The notes beneath the pieces were generated by a model, which worked only from the letters and a program-made list of their open reading frames with translations, searched no databases and was not told the origin of the DNA. Positions 33,331-43,255 of a DNA stretch of 64,000 nt are shown here, piece by piece. Each line of letters opens with the position of its first letter. The stretch's first letter is position 1. This stretch comes from JAXMHQ01 sp046346665. Lineage in GTDB: Bacteria > Verrucomicrobiota > Verrucomicrobiia > Limisphaerales > JAXMHQ01. The position numbers and the translations under genes are program-made. Where the stretch lies: assembly GCA_046346665.1 (NCBI GenBank), contig JAXMHQ010000009.1, forward strand, positions 62,001-126,000. The letters run 5' to 3'.

Positions 33331-34572
33331 ATGCCCCTGCCGAAATCCAGCTTTCTCGACAAAGTCCTCGGCCGGATCGGGCGACTCGATGCCGAGGGCC
33401 TGCAGACCGTCGTGCAGCGGCTCGCACGCGAACGCAGCTTCCTCGAAATCCTGTTCAACACCATCGAAGACGGCGTCCTGGTGATGGATGAACACGGCAA
33501 AATCCTCTATTTCAACCAGGCCGTCACCCGCCTCATCGGGCTGCAATCCAGCGCCGAAGGTCAACCCATCGCCAATTATCTCCCGGAACTCGACTGGGAC
33601 CAGATCCGGCGGATCGATCTCGCCGGCGGCCAGCAGTCGGTCCGGCGCGAATTCGAAGTGCAGTATCCGCGCCCGCGGTTTTTGCGATTGTATGCGGCGC
33701 CACTGGACGGCGAGGCGCAGGGCAGCCTCGGCCTGGCGCTGATTCTCCACGACGCGACCGAGGCCCGGCAGAAGACGTTTGAAGCGATTGAAAGCGAGCG
33801 GATCCAGGCGCTCACGCTGCTGGCCGCCAGCGTCGCGCATGAGATCGGAAATCCCCTCAACGCGCTCCACATTCATCTGCAGCTCATGGAACGCGAGTTG
33901 AAAAAATGGGGCAGCCCGCCCCCGGGCGACCGCGTCCGCCGGCCCAAGGCTGCACCTGTTCCGGAGGATTCGGACGCCGCGGCCACCGTTCAGAAGCTGC
34001 AGCAATACCTGTCCGTGGCGAAGGGCGAGATCCACCGGCTGGATTACATTGTGACCCAGTTTTTGCAGGCGATCCGGCCCTCGGCGCCGCAATTGCAGCC
34101 GGTCTCGGTGAACGAGGTGGCCGAAAAAACACTGGCCCTGCTCCGGCCCGAGCTGGAAAATCGCAGCCTCAGCGTCCGGTTCAAACCCGCCCCGCACCTG
34201 CCGATCACCGCGATCGATCCCACCCAGATCCAGCAGGTGCTGGTCAACCTGGTGAAGAACGCGATGCAGGCAATGACGCGCGGCGGCGCGCTCACCCTGC
34301 AGACCGGCGAAGGCAGCGAAGGCGTCTGGGTCAGCGTCTCCGACACCGGCGGCGGCATTCCGCAGGAACAATTGAACCGCATCTTCGAGCCGTTCTATAC
34401 CACCAAGAAAAAGGGAACCGGGCTCGGACTCATGATCGTCCAGCGCATCATCCGCGCCCACGGCGGACGCATCGACGTGGAAAGCCACGTCGGCCGCGGC
34501 ACCACGTTCCGCATCTGGCTGCCGCTGCACGAACGCAAACCTCGGCTGCTGGAGGGGCCGTCCCATGATTGA
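33331..34572 (+). CDS. NtrB-like soluble histidine kinase (PAS-HisKA-HATPase)
   Basis: The ATG at 33331 gives 413 residues without membrane helices. A PAS domain (ILFNTIEDGVLVMDEHGKILYFN, about 40-140) is followed by HisKA with the H-box ASVAHEIGNPLNALHIHL (phospho-His170). An insert rich in Pro and charged residues separates the two HisKA helices. The HATPase domain contains QQVLVNLVKNAMQAM, VSDTGGGIP, EPFYTTKKKGTGLGL and FRIWLP. The pairing with the NtrC-type regulator 84 bp downstream argues for one two-component system. The signal is unknown. Confidence 0.93.
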   Translation: MPLPKSSFLDKVLGRIGRLDAEGLQTVVQRLARERSFLEILFNTIEDGVLVMDEHGKILYFNQAVTRLIGLQSSAEGQPIANYLPELDWDQIRRIDLAGGQQSVRREFEVQYPRPRFLRLYAAPLDGEAQGSLGLALILHDATEARQKTFEAIESERIQALTLLAASVAHEIGNPLNALHIHLQLMERELKKWGSPPPGDRVRRPKAAPVPEDSDAAATVQKLQQYLSVAKGEIHRLDYIVTQFLQAIRPSAPQLQPVSVNEVAEKTLALLRPELENRSLSVRFKPAPHLPITAIDPTQIQQVLVNLVKNAMQAMTRGGALTLQTGEGSEGVWVSVSDTGGGIPQEQLNRIFEPFYTTKKKGTGLGLMIVQRIIRAHGGRIDVESHVGRGTTFRIWLPLHERKPRLLEGPSHD

Positions 34573-34656
34573 TTTGGCACCGCCATCGGTTCCGGTTACC
34601 ATGAACTTTCCCTGCGCGCCGGGCGCGCGCGGATTCGCCGGGCGGCAGGATGGACG

Positions 34657-36024
34657 ATGACACCGACGTTGCTCATTGTGGATGACGAGAAAACGACGCG
34701 CGAAGGATTGCGCGCGGCGTTGGAGGTTCGTTACGACGTCTACCTGGCCGAGGACGTGAAATCCGCGATGGAACTGCTCGAGGGGGAGCATTTTGACGTG
34801 TTGCTGACCGATTTCCGCCTGCCGAACGAGGACGGGCTGAACCTGATCGCCCGGGCAAAATCGCTGCCCCAGCCGCCGGTGTGCATCCTGATGACGGCCT
34901 ACGGCTCGGAGGAAATCGCCGTCAACGCCATGAAACGCGGAGCGGACGATTACATCGCCAAGGGCCGGCTGCAGATCGATGAACTCGAGATGCGGATCGC
35001 GCGGGCGCTGCGCCAGCGCAACCTTGAATCCGAAAACCTGGCCCTGCGCCAGCAGCTCGACGCCAAGTTCGGCATGGAAAACATCGTGGGCCAGTCGCTC
35101 GCCATGCGCGAAGTCTTCGACCTGGTCCAGCAGGTCGCCCCGGCGCGCACCTCGGTCCTGCTGCTCGGCGAGAGCGGGACGGGAAAGGAACTCATCGCGC
35201 GCGCCATCCACCAGCTCAGCCCGCGCGCCAAACAGCCCCTGGTCATCGTGCATTGCGCCGCCCTCACCCCCACGCTCCTCGAAAGCGAACTGTTCGGGCA
35301 CGAAAAAGGCGCCTTCACCGGCGCGCACGAAAAACGCATCGGCCGATTCGAACAAGCCCAGGGCGGCACGCTGTTCCTGGATGAAATCGGGGAGATCGAC
35401 GCCTCCACCCAGGTGAAACTGCTGCGGTTCCTCGGGGAACGGACCTTCGAACGCGTCGGCTCCGGCAAAACCCTCACCGCCGACGTCCGCGTCATCGCCG
35501 CCACCAACCGCAACCTCGAGGAATTGGTGAGGGAGAAAACCTTCCGCGAAGACCTCTTCTTCCGGCTGCGCGTCGTCGAAATCGTCCTGCCCCCGCTCCG
35601 GCAGCGGACGGGCGACATCCCGCTCCTGGCGAAAAGTTTTCTGGCCGAGTTTGCGAAGGAGAACAACAAGACCATCTCCGAGTTCACGCCCGACGCGCTG
35701 GATATCCTCATGAATTACCCGTGGCCGGGCAACGTGCGCGAATTGCGCACCGCCATGGAACACGCGGTCGTCCTGTGCCGCGGCGAAAAAATCTCCGCGC
35801 GCGATCTCCCGGCCTCCGTCCGCAGCGGCGCGGCCGCCGCGGGATCCGACCCGCAACGCGTCCTCGCCCGCGGTGATCTCACCGTCAAGGAGGCGGAAAA
35901 ACAACTCATCCTCCGCGCCCTCAAGGAAACCGGCGGCAACCGCACCCTCGCCGCCAAGCGCATCGGCGTCAGCCGCCGCACCTTCCACCGCAAGCTCCAC
36001 ACCTATAACCTGGAGAACACCTGA
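34657..36024 (+). CDS. NtrC-family sigma54-dependent response regulator
   Basis: This 455-residue protein carries a receiver (LLIVDDEKTTREGL; phospho-Asp52 in LLTDFRLP; switch Lys102 in AKG rather than the usual KP), an AAA+ domain and a C-terminal Fis-type helix-turn-helix (LAAKRIGVSRRTFHRKLH). The AAA+ domain has Walker A GESGTGKE (171-178), the sigma54-contacting GAFTGA (218-223), Walker B TLFLDEIGEI and an arginine-finger region (REDLFFRLRV). It activates RNA polymerase-sigma54 promoters. I found no convincing -24/-12 promoter beside any gene in this window, so its targets are probably elsewhere. Confidence 0.95.
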   Translation: MTPTLLIVDDEKTTREGLRAALEVRYDVYLAEDVKSAMELLEGEHFDVLLTDFRLPNEDGLNLIARAKSLPQPPVCILMTAYGSEEIAVNAMKRGADDYIAKGRLQIDELEMRIARALRQRNLESENLALRQQLDAKFGMENIVGQSLAMREVFDLVQQVAPARTSVLLLGESGTGKELIARAIHQLSPRAKQPLVIVHCAALTPTLLESELFGHEKGAFTGAHEKRIGRFEQAQGGTLFLDEIGEIDASTQVKLLRFLGERTFERVGSGKTLTADVRVIAATNRNLEELVREKTFREDLFFRLRVVEIVLPPLRQRTGDIPLLAKSFLAEFAKENNKTISEFTPDALDILMNYPWPGNVRELRTAMEHAVVLCRGEKISARDLPASVRSGAAAAGSDPQRVLARGDLTVKEAEKQLILRALKETGGNRTLAAKRIGVSRRTFHRKLHTYNLENT

Positions 36025-36026
36025 CC

Positions 36027-37853
36027 ATGCCCATTCTCCAGGAAATCATTCAGAAAATCATCCATCACCTCGAGGAGGCCGCCGGGGCCCGCTACGTCCG
36101 TTACACGCTCGCCTTCCTCCTCCTGATCGGACTGGCCATCACCTACGACCTGCGCCAGTTCAGGAATTTTTCATCCATCGAGGCGTTCGACAACGCCCAG
36201 CTCGCGCGCCAGATCGCCTCAGGCAAAGGCTATACCACACAGTTTATCCGGCCGTTCAGCATGTTCCTGCTGAAACGAAAGGCGCTCGGACCCGAGGCAG
36301 CCTCCGCAACCGTCATTCCCGCCGACACCGACCCCTGCCGGATCAAGGGGCCGCACCCGGATATTTCCAACGCGCCGGTCTATCCCGTGTTCCTCGCCGG
36401 CGTCATGACAGTGCTGCCGTTCGACTCAACGTTGCCCAACTCGAAACGAATGTGGGCCGCGCGGTATCAGCCGGAATTCCTGGTCGCGCTCAGCAACCAG
36501 TTCCTGCTGGGTGTTCTGATCGTGCTTTCCTTCTTCTGGGCGCGGCGCATGTTCGACCGGGGCGTCGCCTGGGTGGTCGCGGCGCTGCTGCTCGGCTGCG
36601 ACCTGCTCTGGCGATTCACCATCTCCGGCCTTTCCACCCTGCTGCTCATGGTCATCCTGATGGGACTGGTCTGGTGCCTCACGCTGCTGGAGGCGGACGC
36701 CCGGGAGCCGAAACGAGGCTTTGCATGGCAGATGTCCATGGCCGCGGCCATCGGATTGACAGCCGGGCTCGCCATGCTGACCCGGTATTCCATGATCTGG
36801 CTGATCGTGCCGGTGCTCGGCTTCCTGATCCTGTTCGGCGGCGCCCGCCGCGGCGCCCTCTGCATGGCCGTGCTTGTCGTGTTCGCCGCGGTCGCCCTCC
36901 CCTGGATGGCCCGCAATTACCATCTCAGCGGCGAAGTCTTCGGCACCGCCACCTACAGCGCACTCCAAGGCACCGAATTGTTCCCCAAATACAGGCTCGA
37001 ACGCTCCCTCGAACCCAACGTGCGCGTGATCACCTCCCTCCTCTGGATGAAGCTCATCGCCAACGCCCGGCCCCTCCTCGAATCCATCTGCTCCCACCTC
37101 GGCGGCTGGATCACCGGCTTCTTCCTCGCCGGATTGCTCGTCGGATTCAAGAATCCCGGGCTCCGGCGCGTGCGCTACTTCGTCTTCTTCAGCCTCGTCC
37201 TGTTCATCATCATCGATTCCGTCGGCCGCACCCAGTTGTCGGAGGATTACCCGGATGTGAACGGCGAAAATCAGCTCGTGCTCCTGGTGCCGTTCATCCT
37301 CACTTACGGCGCGGGACTCTTTTTCATGCTGCTCGACCAGGTGAAGTTCCCGATCCCGACCCTGCGCTACCCCACCATCGCCCTGTTCAGCTTTCTCGCC
37401 TGCATCCCGTTCGCGCTGGCCCTCCTCGGTTCGCCCGCCGGCGCCCTCAACTATCCCCCTTACCATCCTCAGTGGATCCGCCAGACCGCGCAATATCTCA
37501 AGGAAGACGAGTTGATGATGAGCGACGTCCCCTGGGCCGTGGCGTGGTATGGCGACCGGACCTGCGTCTGGCTCACGTTGAACGCCACCGGCGATCCCCA
37601 GAACTCCGCTTCCGCGGAAAATTTCCTCACCATCAACGATTTCATCCGCCCCATCCACGGCCTCTACCTCACCCAGGTCACCATGGACGGCCGGTTCGTC
37701 TCCGACTGGATCACCTCCGGCGAATCGAGCTGGGGCAGCTTCGTCATCGACACGGTACTGCGCAAAGAGGAACCGGCCGAGTTCCCGCTGCACGAAATGC
37801 CCGAAGGCTACCTGCCCGAACAGATGTTCCTGACCGACTGGAAGCGCTGGTGA
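36027..37853 (+). CDS. ArnT/PMT-like (GT39-type) membrane glycosyltransferase
   Basis: This 608-residue polytopic protein has roughly ten hydrophobic helices (first at about 27-45). The first periplasmic loop contains EAFDNAQLARQIASGKGYTTQFI, the position and type of the DxxxxA-like catalytic loop in GT39/ArnT/PMT proteins, and SNAPVYPVFLAGVM follows. The C-terminal 150 residues form a soluble domain. Members move sugars from polyprenyl-phosphate carriers to lipids or proteins. It starts 2 bp after the response regulator stop, so it is co-transcribed with it. Acceptor and donor are unknown. Confidence 0.75.
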   Translation: MPILQEIIQKIIHHLEEAAGARYVRYTLAFLLLIGLAITYDLRQFRNFSSIEAFDNAQLARQIASGKGYTTQFIRPFSMFLLKRKALGPEAASATVIPADTDPCRIKGPHPDISNAPVYPVFLAGVMTVLPFDSTLPNSKRMWAARYQPEFLVALSNQFLLGVLIVLSFFWARRMFDRGVAWVVAALLLGCDLLWRFTISGLSTLLLMVILMGLVWCLTLLEADAREPKRGFAWQMSMAAAIGLTAGLAMLTRYSMIWLIVPVLGFLILFGGARRGALCMAVLVVFAAVALPWMARNYHLSGEVFGTATYSALQGTELFPKYRLERSLEPNVRVITSLLWMKLIANARPLLESICSHLGGWITGFFLAGLLVGFKNPGLRRVRYFVFFSLVLFIIIDSVGRTQLSEDYPDVNGENQLVLLVPFILTYGAGLFFMLLDQVKFPIPTLRYPTIALFSFLACIPFALALLGSPAGALNYPPYHPQWIRQTAQYLKEDELMMSDVPWAVAWYGDRTCVWLTLNATGDPQNSASAENFLTINDFIRPIHGLYLTQVTMDGRFVSDWITSGESSWGSFVIDTVLRKEEPAEFPLHEMPEGYLPEQMFLTDWKRW

Positions 37854-37984
37854 GCGGGAAAGGAGTGGTGGAGTAGTGGAGTGCTGCCACTCGTAATCGT
37901 CCTCGGCCTCCTCCTCGTCCTCGGTCCCTTTCGTCCCTTATCTCCTTCAACGCCGCCCCTTTCCCGCCCCGATCCAGCCAATCA

Positions 37985-38006
37985 AGAAATCTAATTCACG
38001 ATTTCT
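37985..38006. promoter_or_regulatory. Possible operator upstream of hoxE
   Basis: AGAAATC (37985-37991) and GATTTCT (38000-38006) form an inverted repeat with an 8-bp centre in an AT-rich patch 146 bp before hoxE. The rest of the 37854-38151 gap holds an octad array (GGAGTGGT-type, 37862-37885) and a CCTCGTCC-rich run. No clear promoter could be fixed. Confidence 0.3.
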
Positions 38007-38151
38007 ACAAAAGAAGTTTACAAAATGACAATTTCTGCGGAGTCGGCGTTCGCGGGTGCCGCGAAGCTGGTTAGCGGATGTCTCCAGTCATGTTCTGGGG
38101 GGTCGCCCAACGAGCCGGTGGAAGATCCGGATGATTGCAATGATAGCCAAC

Positions 38152-38673
38152 ATGTCAAAAAACAAGCCGAACCGTTTGCCGGAGATCCTGGCGCACGCGA
38201 GCGGGGACAAGCGCTTCAAGATCCTGGAAGCGCACATGAAGAAGCACCAGTTCAAGCACGACGCCTTGATCGAGGTGCTGCACAAGGCGCAGGAGTTGTT
38301 CGGGTACCTTGAGGACGACCTGCTGTTGTTCATCGCCTACAAGCTCAAGCTGCCGGCCAGCCGAGTGTATGGCGTGGCGACATTTTATCACTTTTTCACC
38401 CTCAAACCCAAGGGCAAGCACACGTGCGTCGTGTGCATGGGCACCGCGTGTTACGTGAAAGGGGCCGACAAGGTCCTCGCGGCAGTCGAGGAGGCGGCGA
38501 AGATCAAGGCGGGCGAGACGACGCCGGACGACCAGGTGTCGCTGCTGACGGCGCGGTGCATCGGGGCCTGCGGTATTGCGCCGGCGGTGGTTTACGACGG
38601 CACCGTCACCCCGCGCCAGACTTCCGAAACCGCCGTGACCCACGTGAAAGGATGGATCGGCCATGGTAATTGA
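38152..38673 (+). CDS. hoxE: NAD-linked [NiFe] hydrogenase, diaphorase subunit HoxE (NuoE-like)
   Basis: The ATG at 38152 (MSKNKPNRLPEILAHASGDK) gives 173 residues. Thioredoxin-like [2Fe-2S] protein with the four-Cys pattern of NuoE: CMGTACYVKGAD for the first pair and TARCIGACGIAPAVVYDG for the second. LYGVATFYHFF-like VYGVATFYHFFTLKPKGKH is the family core. It passes electrons between HoxF and the rest of the diaphorase. It is the first gene of hoxEFUYH and overlaps hoxF by 11 bp. Confidence 0.94.
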   Translation: MSKNKPNRLPEILAHASGDKRFKILEAHMKKHQFKHDALIEVLHKAQELFGYLEDDLLLFIAYKLKLPASRVYGVATFYHFFTLKPKGKHTCVVCMGTACYVKGADKVLAAVEEAAKIKAGETTPDDQVSLLTARCIGACGIAPAVVYDGTVTPRQTSETAVTHVKGWIGHGN

Positions 38674-40288
38674 TGACCTGATTGAAATAGCCGAGCAGGA
38701 ACGCGCGGCGCGCAAGAAATTCACCATCCGCTGTTGCATGGCCGCCGGCTGCATGTCCTCGAATTCCGAGGGTGTCAAGAAGGCGCTCGAGCAGGCGGTC
38801 AAGGACGGCGGCCTGGAACACCTCGTCGAAGTCCGCGGCGTCGGCTGCATGAAACTCTGCTGCCAGGGCCCGCTCGTCCAGGTGGATCCCAACGGCGCAC
38901 TCTACGAAAAGGTCGCTCCCGAAGACGCCGCCTCCGTCGTCGGCACCGTCAACGGCGGCCAGACCAAGGTCCAGAAAGGCGATCCCAAGAGCCCGTTCTT
39001 CTCGGAACAACTTTCGATCGTTTTGTCCAACAGCGGCGAAATCGACCCGGAACGGATCGAGTCCTACATCGCCGCGGACGGTTACAAGGCTCTGCACGAT
39101 GTGTTGCGGGAAACGACGCCGAAGGAAGTGGTGGACGAGATGATCAAGAGCGGCTTGCGCGGCCGCGGCGGCGCCGGGTTCCCGACGGGCCTCAAGTGGG
39201 GCACGGTCGCGAAGACCGAGAACCCCCAGAAATACGTCATCTGCAACGCCGACGAAGGCGACCCGGGCGCGTTCATGGATCGCAGTGTTCTCGAAAGCGA
39301 TCCGCACAGCGTGCTGGAAGGAATGGCCATCGCCGCCTACGCGGTCGGCGCCAACCAGGGTTTCATTTACGTCCGTGCCGAATACCCGCTGGCCATCAGC
39401 CGGCTGCAGACCGCCATCAAGCAGGCCAAGGCCAAAGGCCTGCTCGGCAGCGGCATTTTCGAATCGCCGTTCAATTTCAACATTGACCTCCGCATCGGCG
39501 CCGGCGCCTTCGTCTGCGGCGAGGAAACCGCGCTCATGATGTCGGTCGAAGGCAAGCGCGGCACCCCGCGCCCGCGCCCGCCGTTCCCGGCCGAAAGCGG
39601 CCTCTACGGCTGCCCGACGCTTATCAACAACGTCGAAACCTTCGCAAACGTCCCGCCGATTCTCCGCAAGGGCGCCGCCTGGTTCGCCGGGATCGGCACC
39701 GAAAAAAGCAAGGGCACCAAGGTGTTCGCCCTCGCCGGCAAAATCACCAATACCGGCCTCATCGAGGTCCCCATGGGCACCCCCCTCCGCCATATCGTCG
39801 AAAAAATGGGCGGCGGCGCCCCCGACGGCGGCAAAATCAAAGCCGTCCAGACCGGCGGCCCGTCCGGCGGCTGCATCCCGGCCGATTCCCTCGACACCCC
39901 GGTCGATTACGAATCGCTCTCGAAGCTTGGATCCATCATGGGTTCGGGCGGGATGATCGTGATGGATGAAACCACGCGGATGGTGGATGTGGCTCGGTTC
40001 TTCATGGAATTCTGCATGGACGAATCGTGCGGCAAATGCATCCCGTGCCGCGCGGGCACGGTGCAGATGTACCAGCTCCTGACAAAAATCCTGGCGCGCC
40101 AGGCGACGGCGTCGGACCTGGCGAAGCTCGAGGAGCTTTGCGACATGGTCCGCAACACCAGCCTGTGCGGCCTGGGCCAGACGGCGCCGAACCCGGTGAT
40201 GAGCACGCTCCGGTTCTTCCGCAACGAATACCTGGAGCTGTTGAAGTCCGACACCGGACATGCGAACGGCGCGCCGGCTAAGAAGTAA
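38663..40288 (+). CDS. hoxF: NAD-linked [NiFe] hydrogenase, NADH/FMN subunit HoxF
   Basis: This 541-residue protein has an N-terminal thioredoxin-like [2Fe-2S] domain (CCMAAGCM ... GCMKLCCQGPLV, about 23-75). The NuoF-like core binds FMN and NADH (GLRGRGGAGFPTGLKW, CNADEGDPGAFMDRS, GAGAYICGEE-type GAGAFVCGEETALM). The [4Fe-4S] site is ESCGKCIPCRAGT with a fourth Cys in NTSLCGLGQ. It is where NAD(H) reacts, coupling H2 oxidation to NAD+ reduction or the reverse. Overlaps hoxE at its start. Confidence 0.96.
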   Translation: MVIDDLIEIAEQERAARKKFTIRCCMAAGCMSSNSEGVKKALEQAVKDGGLEHLVEVRGVGCMKLCCQGPLVQVDPNGALYEKVAPEDAASVVGTVNGGQTKVQKGDPKSPFFSEQLSIVLSNSGEIDPERIESYIAADGYKALHDVLRETTPKEVVDEMIKSGLRGRGGAGFPTGLKWGTVAKTENPQKYVICNADEGDPGAFMDRSVLESDPHSVLEGMAIAAYAVGANQGFIYVRAEYPLAISRLQTAIKQAKAKGLLGSGIFESPFNFNIDLRIGAGAFVCGEETALMMSVEGKRGTPRPRPPFPAESGLYGCPTLINNVETFANVPPILRKGAAWFAGIGTEKSKGTKVFALAGKITNTGLIEVPMGTPLRHIVEKMGGGAPDGGKIKAVQTGGPSGGCIPADSLDTPVDYESLSKLGSIMGSGGMIVMDETTRMVDVARFFMEFCMDESCGKCIPCRAGTVQMYQLLTKILARQATASDLAKLEELCDMVRNTSLCGLGQTAPNPVMSTLRFFRNEYLELLKSDTGHANGAPAKK

Positions 40289-40306
40289 TTTGGAACCCGA
40301 GATTGT

Positions 40307-41010
<704 letters not shown>

Positions 41011-41023
<13 letters not shown>

Positions 41024-41559
41024 AAATCGCCACAGTCTGGTTCGGCGGCTGCGCCGGCTGCCACATGTCGTTCCTCGACCTCGACGAGTTCCTCATCGAT
41101 CTCGCCGGCAAGGTGGAGATCGTTTACAGCCCGGTCGTCGACTGCAAGGAATACCCCGAAGGCGTCGACGTGGCCCTGCTCGAAGGCGCCATCTGCAACG
41201 AGGATAACCTCGAGCTGCTGCACAAAATCCGCAGCCGCACCAAGGTCCTCATCTCGTTTGGCGACTGCGCCGTCACCGCCAACGTCCCCGCCATCCGCAA
41301 CCAGCTCGGGCTCCGCAACACCGAAAGCGTCCTCCAGCGCGCCTACATCGAAAACGCCCAGCACAACCCCCGCCTGCCCAAGGAGGACGGAATCGTGCCG
41401 CCCCTCCTCGCGCGCGTCATGCCCGTGCATGAGGTGGTTCCCGTGGAATATTTCCTGCCCGGCTGCCCGCCGCCCGCGGACCGCATCAAATCCCTGCTGG
41501 TCCAACTGCTCAGCGGCGCCGAGCCCAAACTGGAAGGCGCACAACTGAAATTCGGCTGA
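41011..41559 (+). CDS. hoxY: NAD-linked [NiFe] hydrogenase, small subunit HoxY
   Basis: The ATG at 41011 (MDRVKIATVWFGGCAGCHMS) lies inside the hoxU end and gives 182 residues, the size of signal-less cytoplasmic HoxY. Cysteines for the proximal [4Fe-4S] cluster are in GGCAGCHMSFLD, SFGDCAVTAN and FLPGCPPPADRI. The absence of a Tat signal and of the extended small-subunit C-terminus separates it from membrane-bound uptake hydrogenases. It pairs with HoxH. Confidence 0.95.
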
Positions 41560-41568
41560 CCCTTTTCT

Positions 41569-43002
41569 ATGTCAAAACGCATCGTCATTGATCCGGTGAC
41601 CCGCATCGAGGGCCACGCCAAGATCAGCATCTTCCTCGACGACGCCGGCAACGTCTCCGACGCCGAGTTCCATGTCGTCGAATTCCGCGGGTTCGAAAAA
41701 TTCTGCGAGGGCCGGCCCTACACCGAAATGCCGGGCATCACCCCGCGCATCTGCGGCATCTGCCCCGTCAGCCACCTGCTCGCCTCCGCCAAGGCCGGCG
41801 ACGCCATCATGGCCGTCGACATCCCGCCCGCGGCCGACAAGCTGCGCCGCCTGATGAATCTCGGCCAGATGGTCCAGAGCCACGCGCTCAGCTTCTTCCA
41901 CCTCAGCGCCCCCGACTTCCTGCTCGGCTGGGAAACCCCCCAGGCCACCCGCAATGTGTTCGGCCTGATCGCCTCCAACGCCGACCTCGCCCGCGCCGGC
42001 ATCCGGCTCCGGCAATTCGGCCAGGAAATTATCGAGCTGCTCGGATCGAAAAAAATCCACCCCGCCTGGGCCGTACCCGGCGGCGTTCGCAGCGGGCTCA
42101 CCGAGGAAGGCCGCACCCGGATCAAAGCCTGGCTCCCAGAAGCCTTCGCCACCACCAAGGTCGCCCTCGATCTTTTCAAAAAGACACTCGCTTCGCACCA
42201 GCGCGAACTCCAGATTTTCGGCAACTTCCCGTCGCTATTCATGGGCCTCGTCGCCCCGGACGGCACCTGGGAACATCACGGCGGCAAACTCCGATTCGTC
42301 GACAGCAGCGGCAGCGTCATCGCAGACCAGGTCGATCCCTCCCGCTATAACGAAGTCATCGGCGAATCCGTCCAGGCCTCATCCTACCTCAAATCGCCCT
42401 ACTACCTCCCGCTCGGCTTCCCTGACGGCATTTATCGCGTCGGCCCCCTGGCCCGGTTGAATGTCTGCGAGAAGATGGGTATGCCGAAGGCCGATGCCGA
42501 ACTCGCCGCGTTCCGCAAACTCGGACACGGCACGGTCACCTCGTCGTTCCTCTACCATTACGCCCGGCTGATCGAAATCCTCGCCTCGCTGGAATACATC
42601 GAGGCTTACATGAGCGATCCCGAGCTGCTCAGTGACAACCTGCGCGCGGACGCCGGCATCAACAGTTTCCGCGGCGTCGGCGCCAGCGAAGCGCCCCGCG
42701 GCACCCTGTTCCACGATTACACGGTCGACCGCAACGGCCTGCTGCAGAAGGTCAACCTCATCGTCGCCACCGGACAGAACAACCTGGCGATGAACCAGAC
42801 CGTCGCCCAAATCGCCCGCCATTACGTCCGCGGCATCGGCTCGGGCAACATCCCGGAACCCCTGCTCAACCGCATCGAACACGGCATCCGCTGCTACGAC
42901 CCCTGCCTGAGCTGCTCCACCCACGCCGTGGGCCAAATGCCTATGCGCGTCCAGGTCGTCGCCCCGGACGGATCCATTTTGGCCGAAGTCGACCGGAAAT
43001 AG
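41569..43002 (+). CDS. hoxH: NAD-linked [NiFe] hydrogenase, catalytic large subunit HoxH
   Basis: This 477-residue protein has the [NiFe]-ligating motifs L1 RICGICPVSH (Cys62, Cys65) and L2 DPCLSCSTHAVG (Cys446, Cys449, His452). After His452 a 25-residue tail (AVGQMPMRVQVVAPDGSILA...) remains. In this family the tail is removed by a dedicated endopeptidase (HoxW) after nickel insertion. Neither HoxW nor hypA-F is encoded in the window. Motif content and gene order hoxE-F-U-Y-H identify a cytoplasmic, bidirectional group 3d-type enzyme. Confidence 0.96.
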   Translation: MSKRIVIDPVTRIEGHAKISIFLDDAGNVSDAEFHVVEFRGFEKFCEGRPYTEMPGITPRICGICPVSHLLASAKAGDAIMAVDIPPAADKLRRLMNLGQMVQSHALSFFHLSAPDFLLGWETPQATRNVFGLIASNADLARAGIRLRQFGQEIIELLGSKKIHPAWAVPGGVRSGLTEEGRTRIKAWLPEAFATTKVALDLFKKTLASHQRELQIFGNFPSLFMGLVAPDGTWEHHGGKLRFVDSSGSVIADQVDPSRYNEVIGESVQASSYLKSPYYLPLGFPDGIYRVGPLARLNVCEKMGMPKADAELAAFRKLGHGTVTSSFLYHYARLIEILASLEYIEAYMSDPELLSDNLRADAGINSFRGVGASEAPRGTLFHDYTVDRNGLLQKVNLIVATGQNNLAMNQTVAQIARHYVRGIGSGNIPEPLLNRIEHGIRCYDPCLSCSTHAVGQMPMRVQVVAPDGSILAEVDRK

Positions 43003-43004
43003 CC

Positions 43005-43113
43005 GGGAGGGACGCCGTCCCGGGCGTCCCAAATTCATTTCCTGACGCCCTCCTTGGCAGGGCGCCGCTGTGACGGCGACTGGCTGCGGCGCGGCGCAGA
43101 GCCCTACCCGTCA
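43005..43113. repeat. Palindromic repeats after hoxH
   Basis: A 17-bp palindromic unit GGGAGGGACGCCGTCCC (43005-43021; also at 32019-32035) begins 3 bp after the hoxH stop and could act in termination. A looser copy of the GGTAGGGC ... GCCCTACC hairpin of 20323-20370 follows at about 43057-43111. An ACGCAGAGG-type array fragment lies at about 43150-43175. Confidence 0.65.
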
Positions 43114-43185
43114 TCTTCCAGCTGGAACGTTTGGAAGGACTCCAAATAAACGCAGAGGCGCGGAGCACGCAGAGGGCTGCAAAAA

Positions 43186-43200
43186 TGCTCTGGCGACACC
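43186..43200 (+). repeat. 15-bp repeat TGCTCTGGCGACACC, left flank of higBA
   Basis: Exact match to the 15-mer ending the 101-bp element (5105-5119) and exact inverse of 43943-43957 on the far side of higBA. The 36-bp palindrome that accompanies it elsewhere is absent here. Confidence 0.8.
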
Positions 43201-43221
43201 CGACTTGTATTCTGTTCATTC

Positions 43222-43249
43222 TTGACATATTACCGCAACGCGGTAATAT
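43222..43249 (+). promoter_or_regulatory. higBA promoter with embedded perfect palindrome operator
   Basis: TTGACA (43222-43227), a 16-bp spacer and TAATAT (43244-43249) form a strong sigma70-type promoter. A perfect 10-bp inverted repeat, ATATTACCGC-AAC-GCGGTAATAT (43227-43249), runs from the last base of the -35 box through the -10 box. HigA-type antitoxins repress their own promoters through such palindromes. The start codon lies 6 nt after the -10 box, so the message is probably leaderless. Confidence 0.85.
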
Positions 43250-43255
43250 TGCCTT

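Noticed and set aside
33304..36000. 898-residue minus-strand open frame opposite the kinase and response regulator
   Set aside because: It spans two well-supported plus-strand genes and the gap between them; low-complexity composition and no domain.
37854..38151. Sigma54 promoter for hox genes driven by the nearby NtrC-type regulator
   Set aside because: No TGGC-N-TTGC-type -24/-12 sequence was found in the gap; the link between regulator and hydrogenase rests on proximity only.
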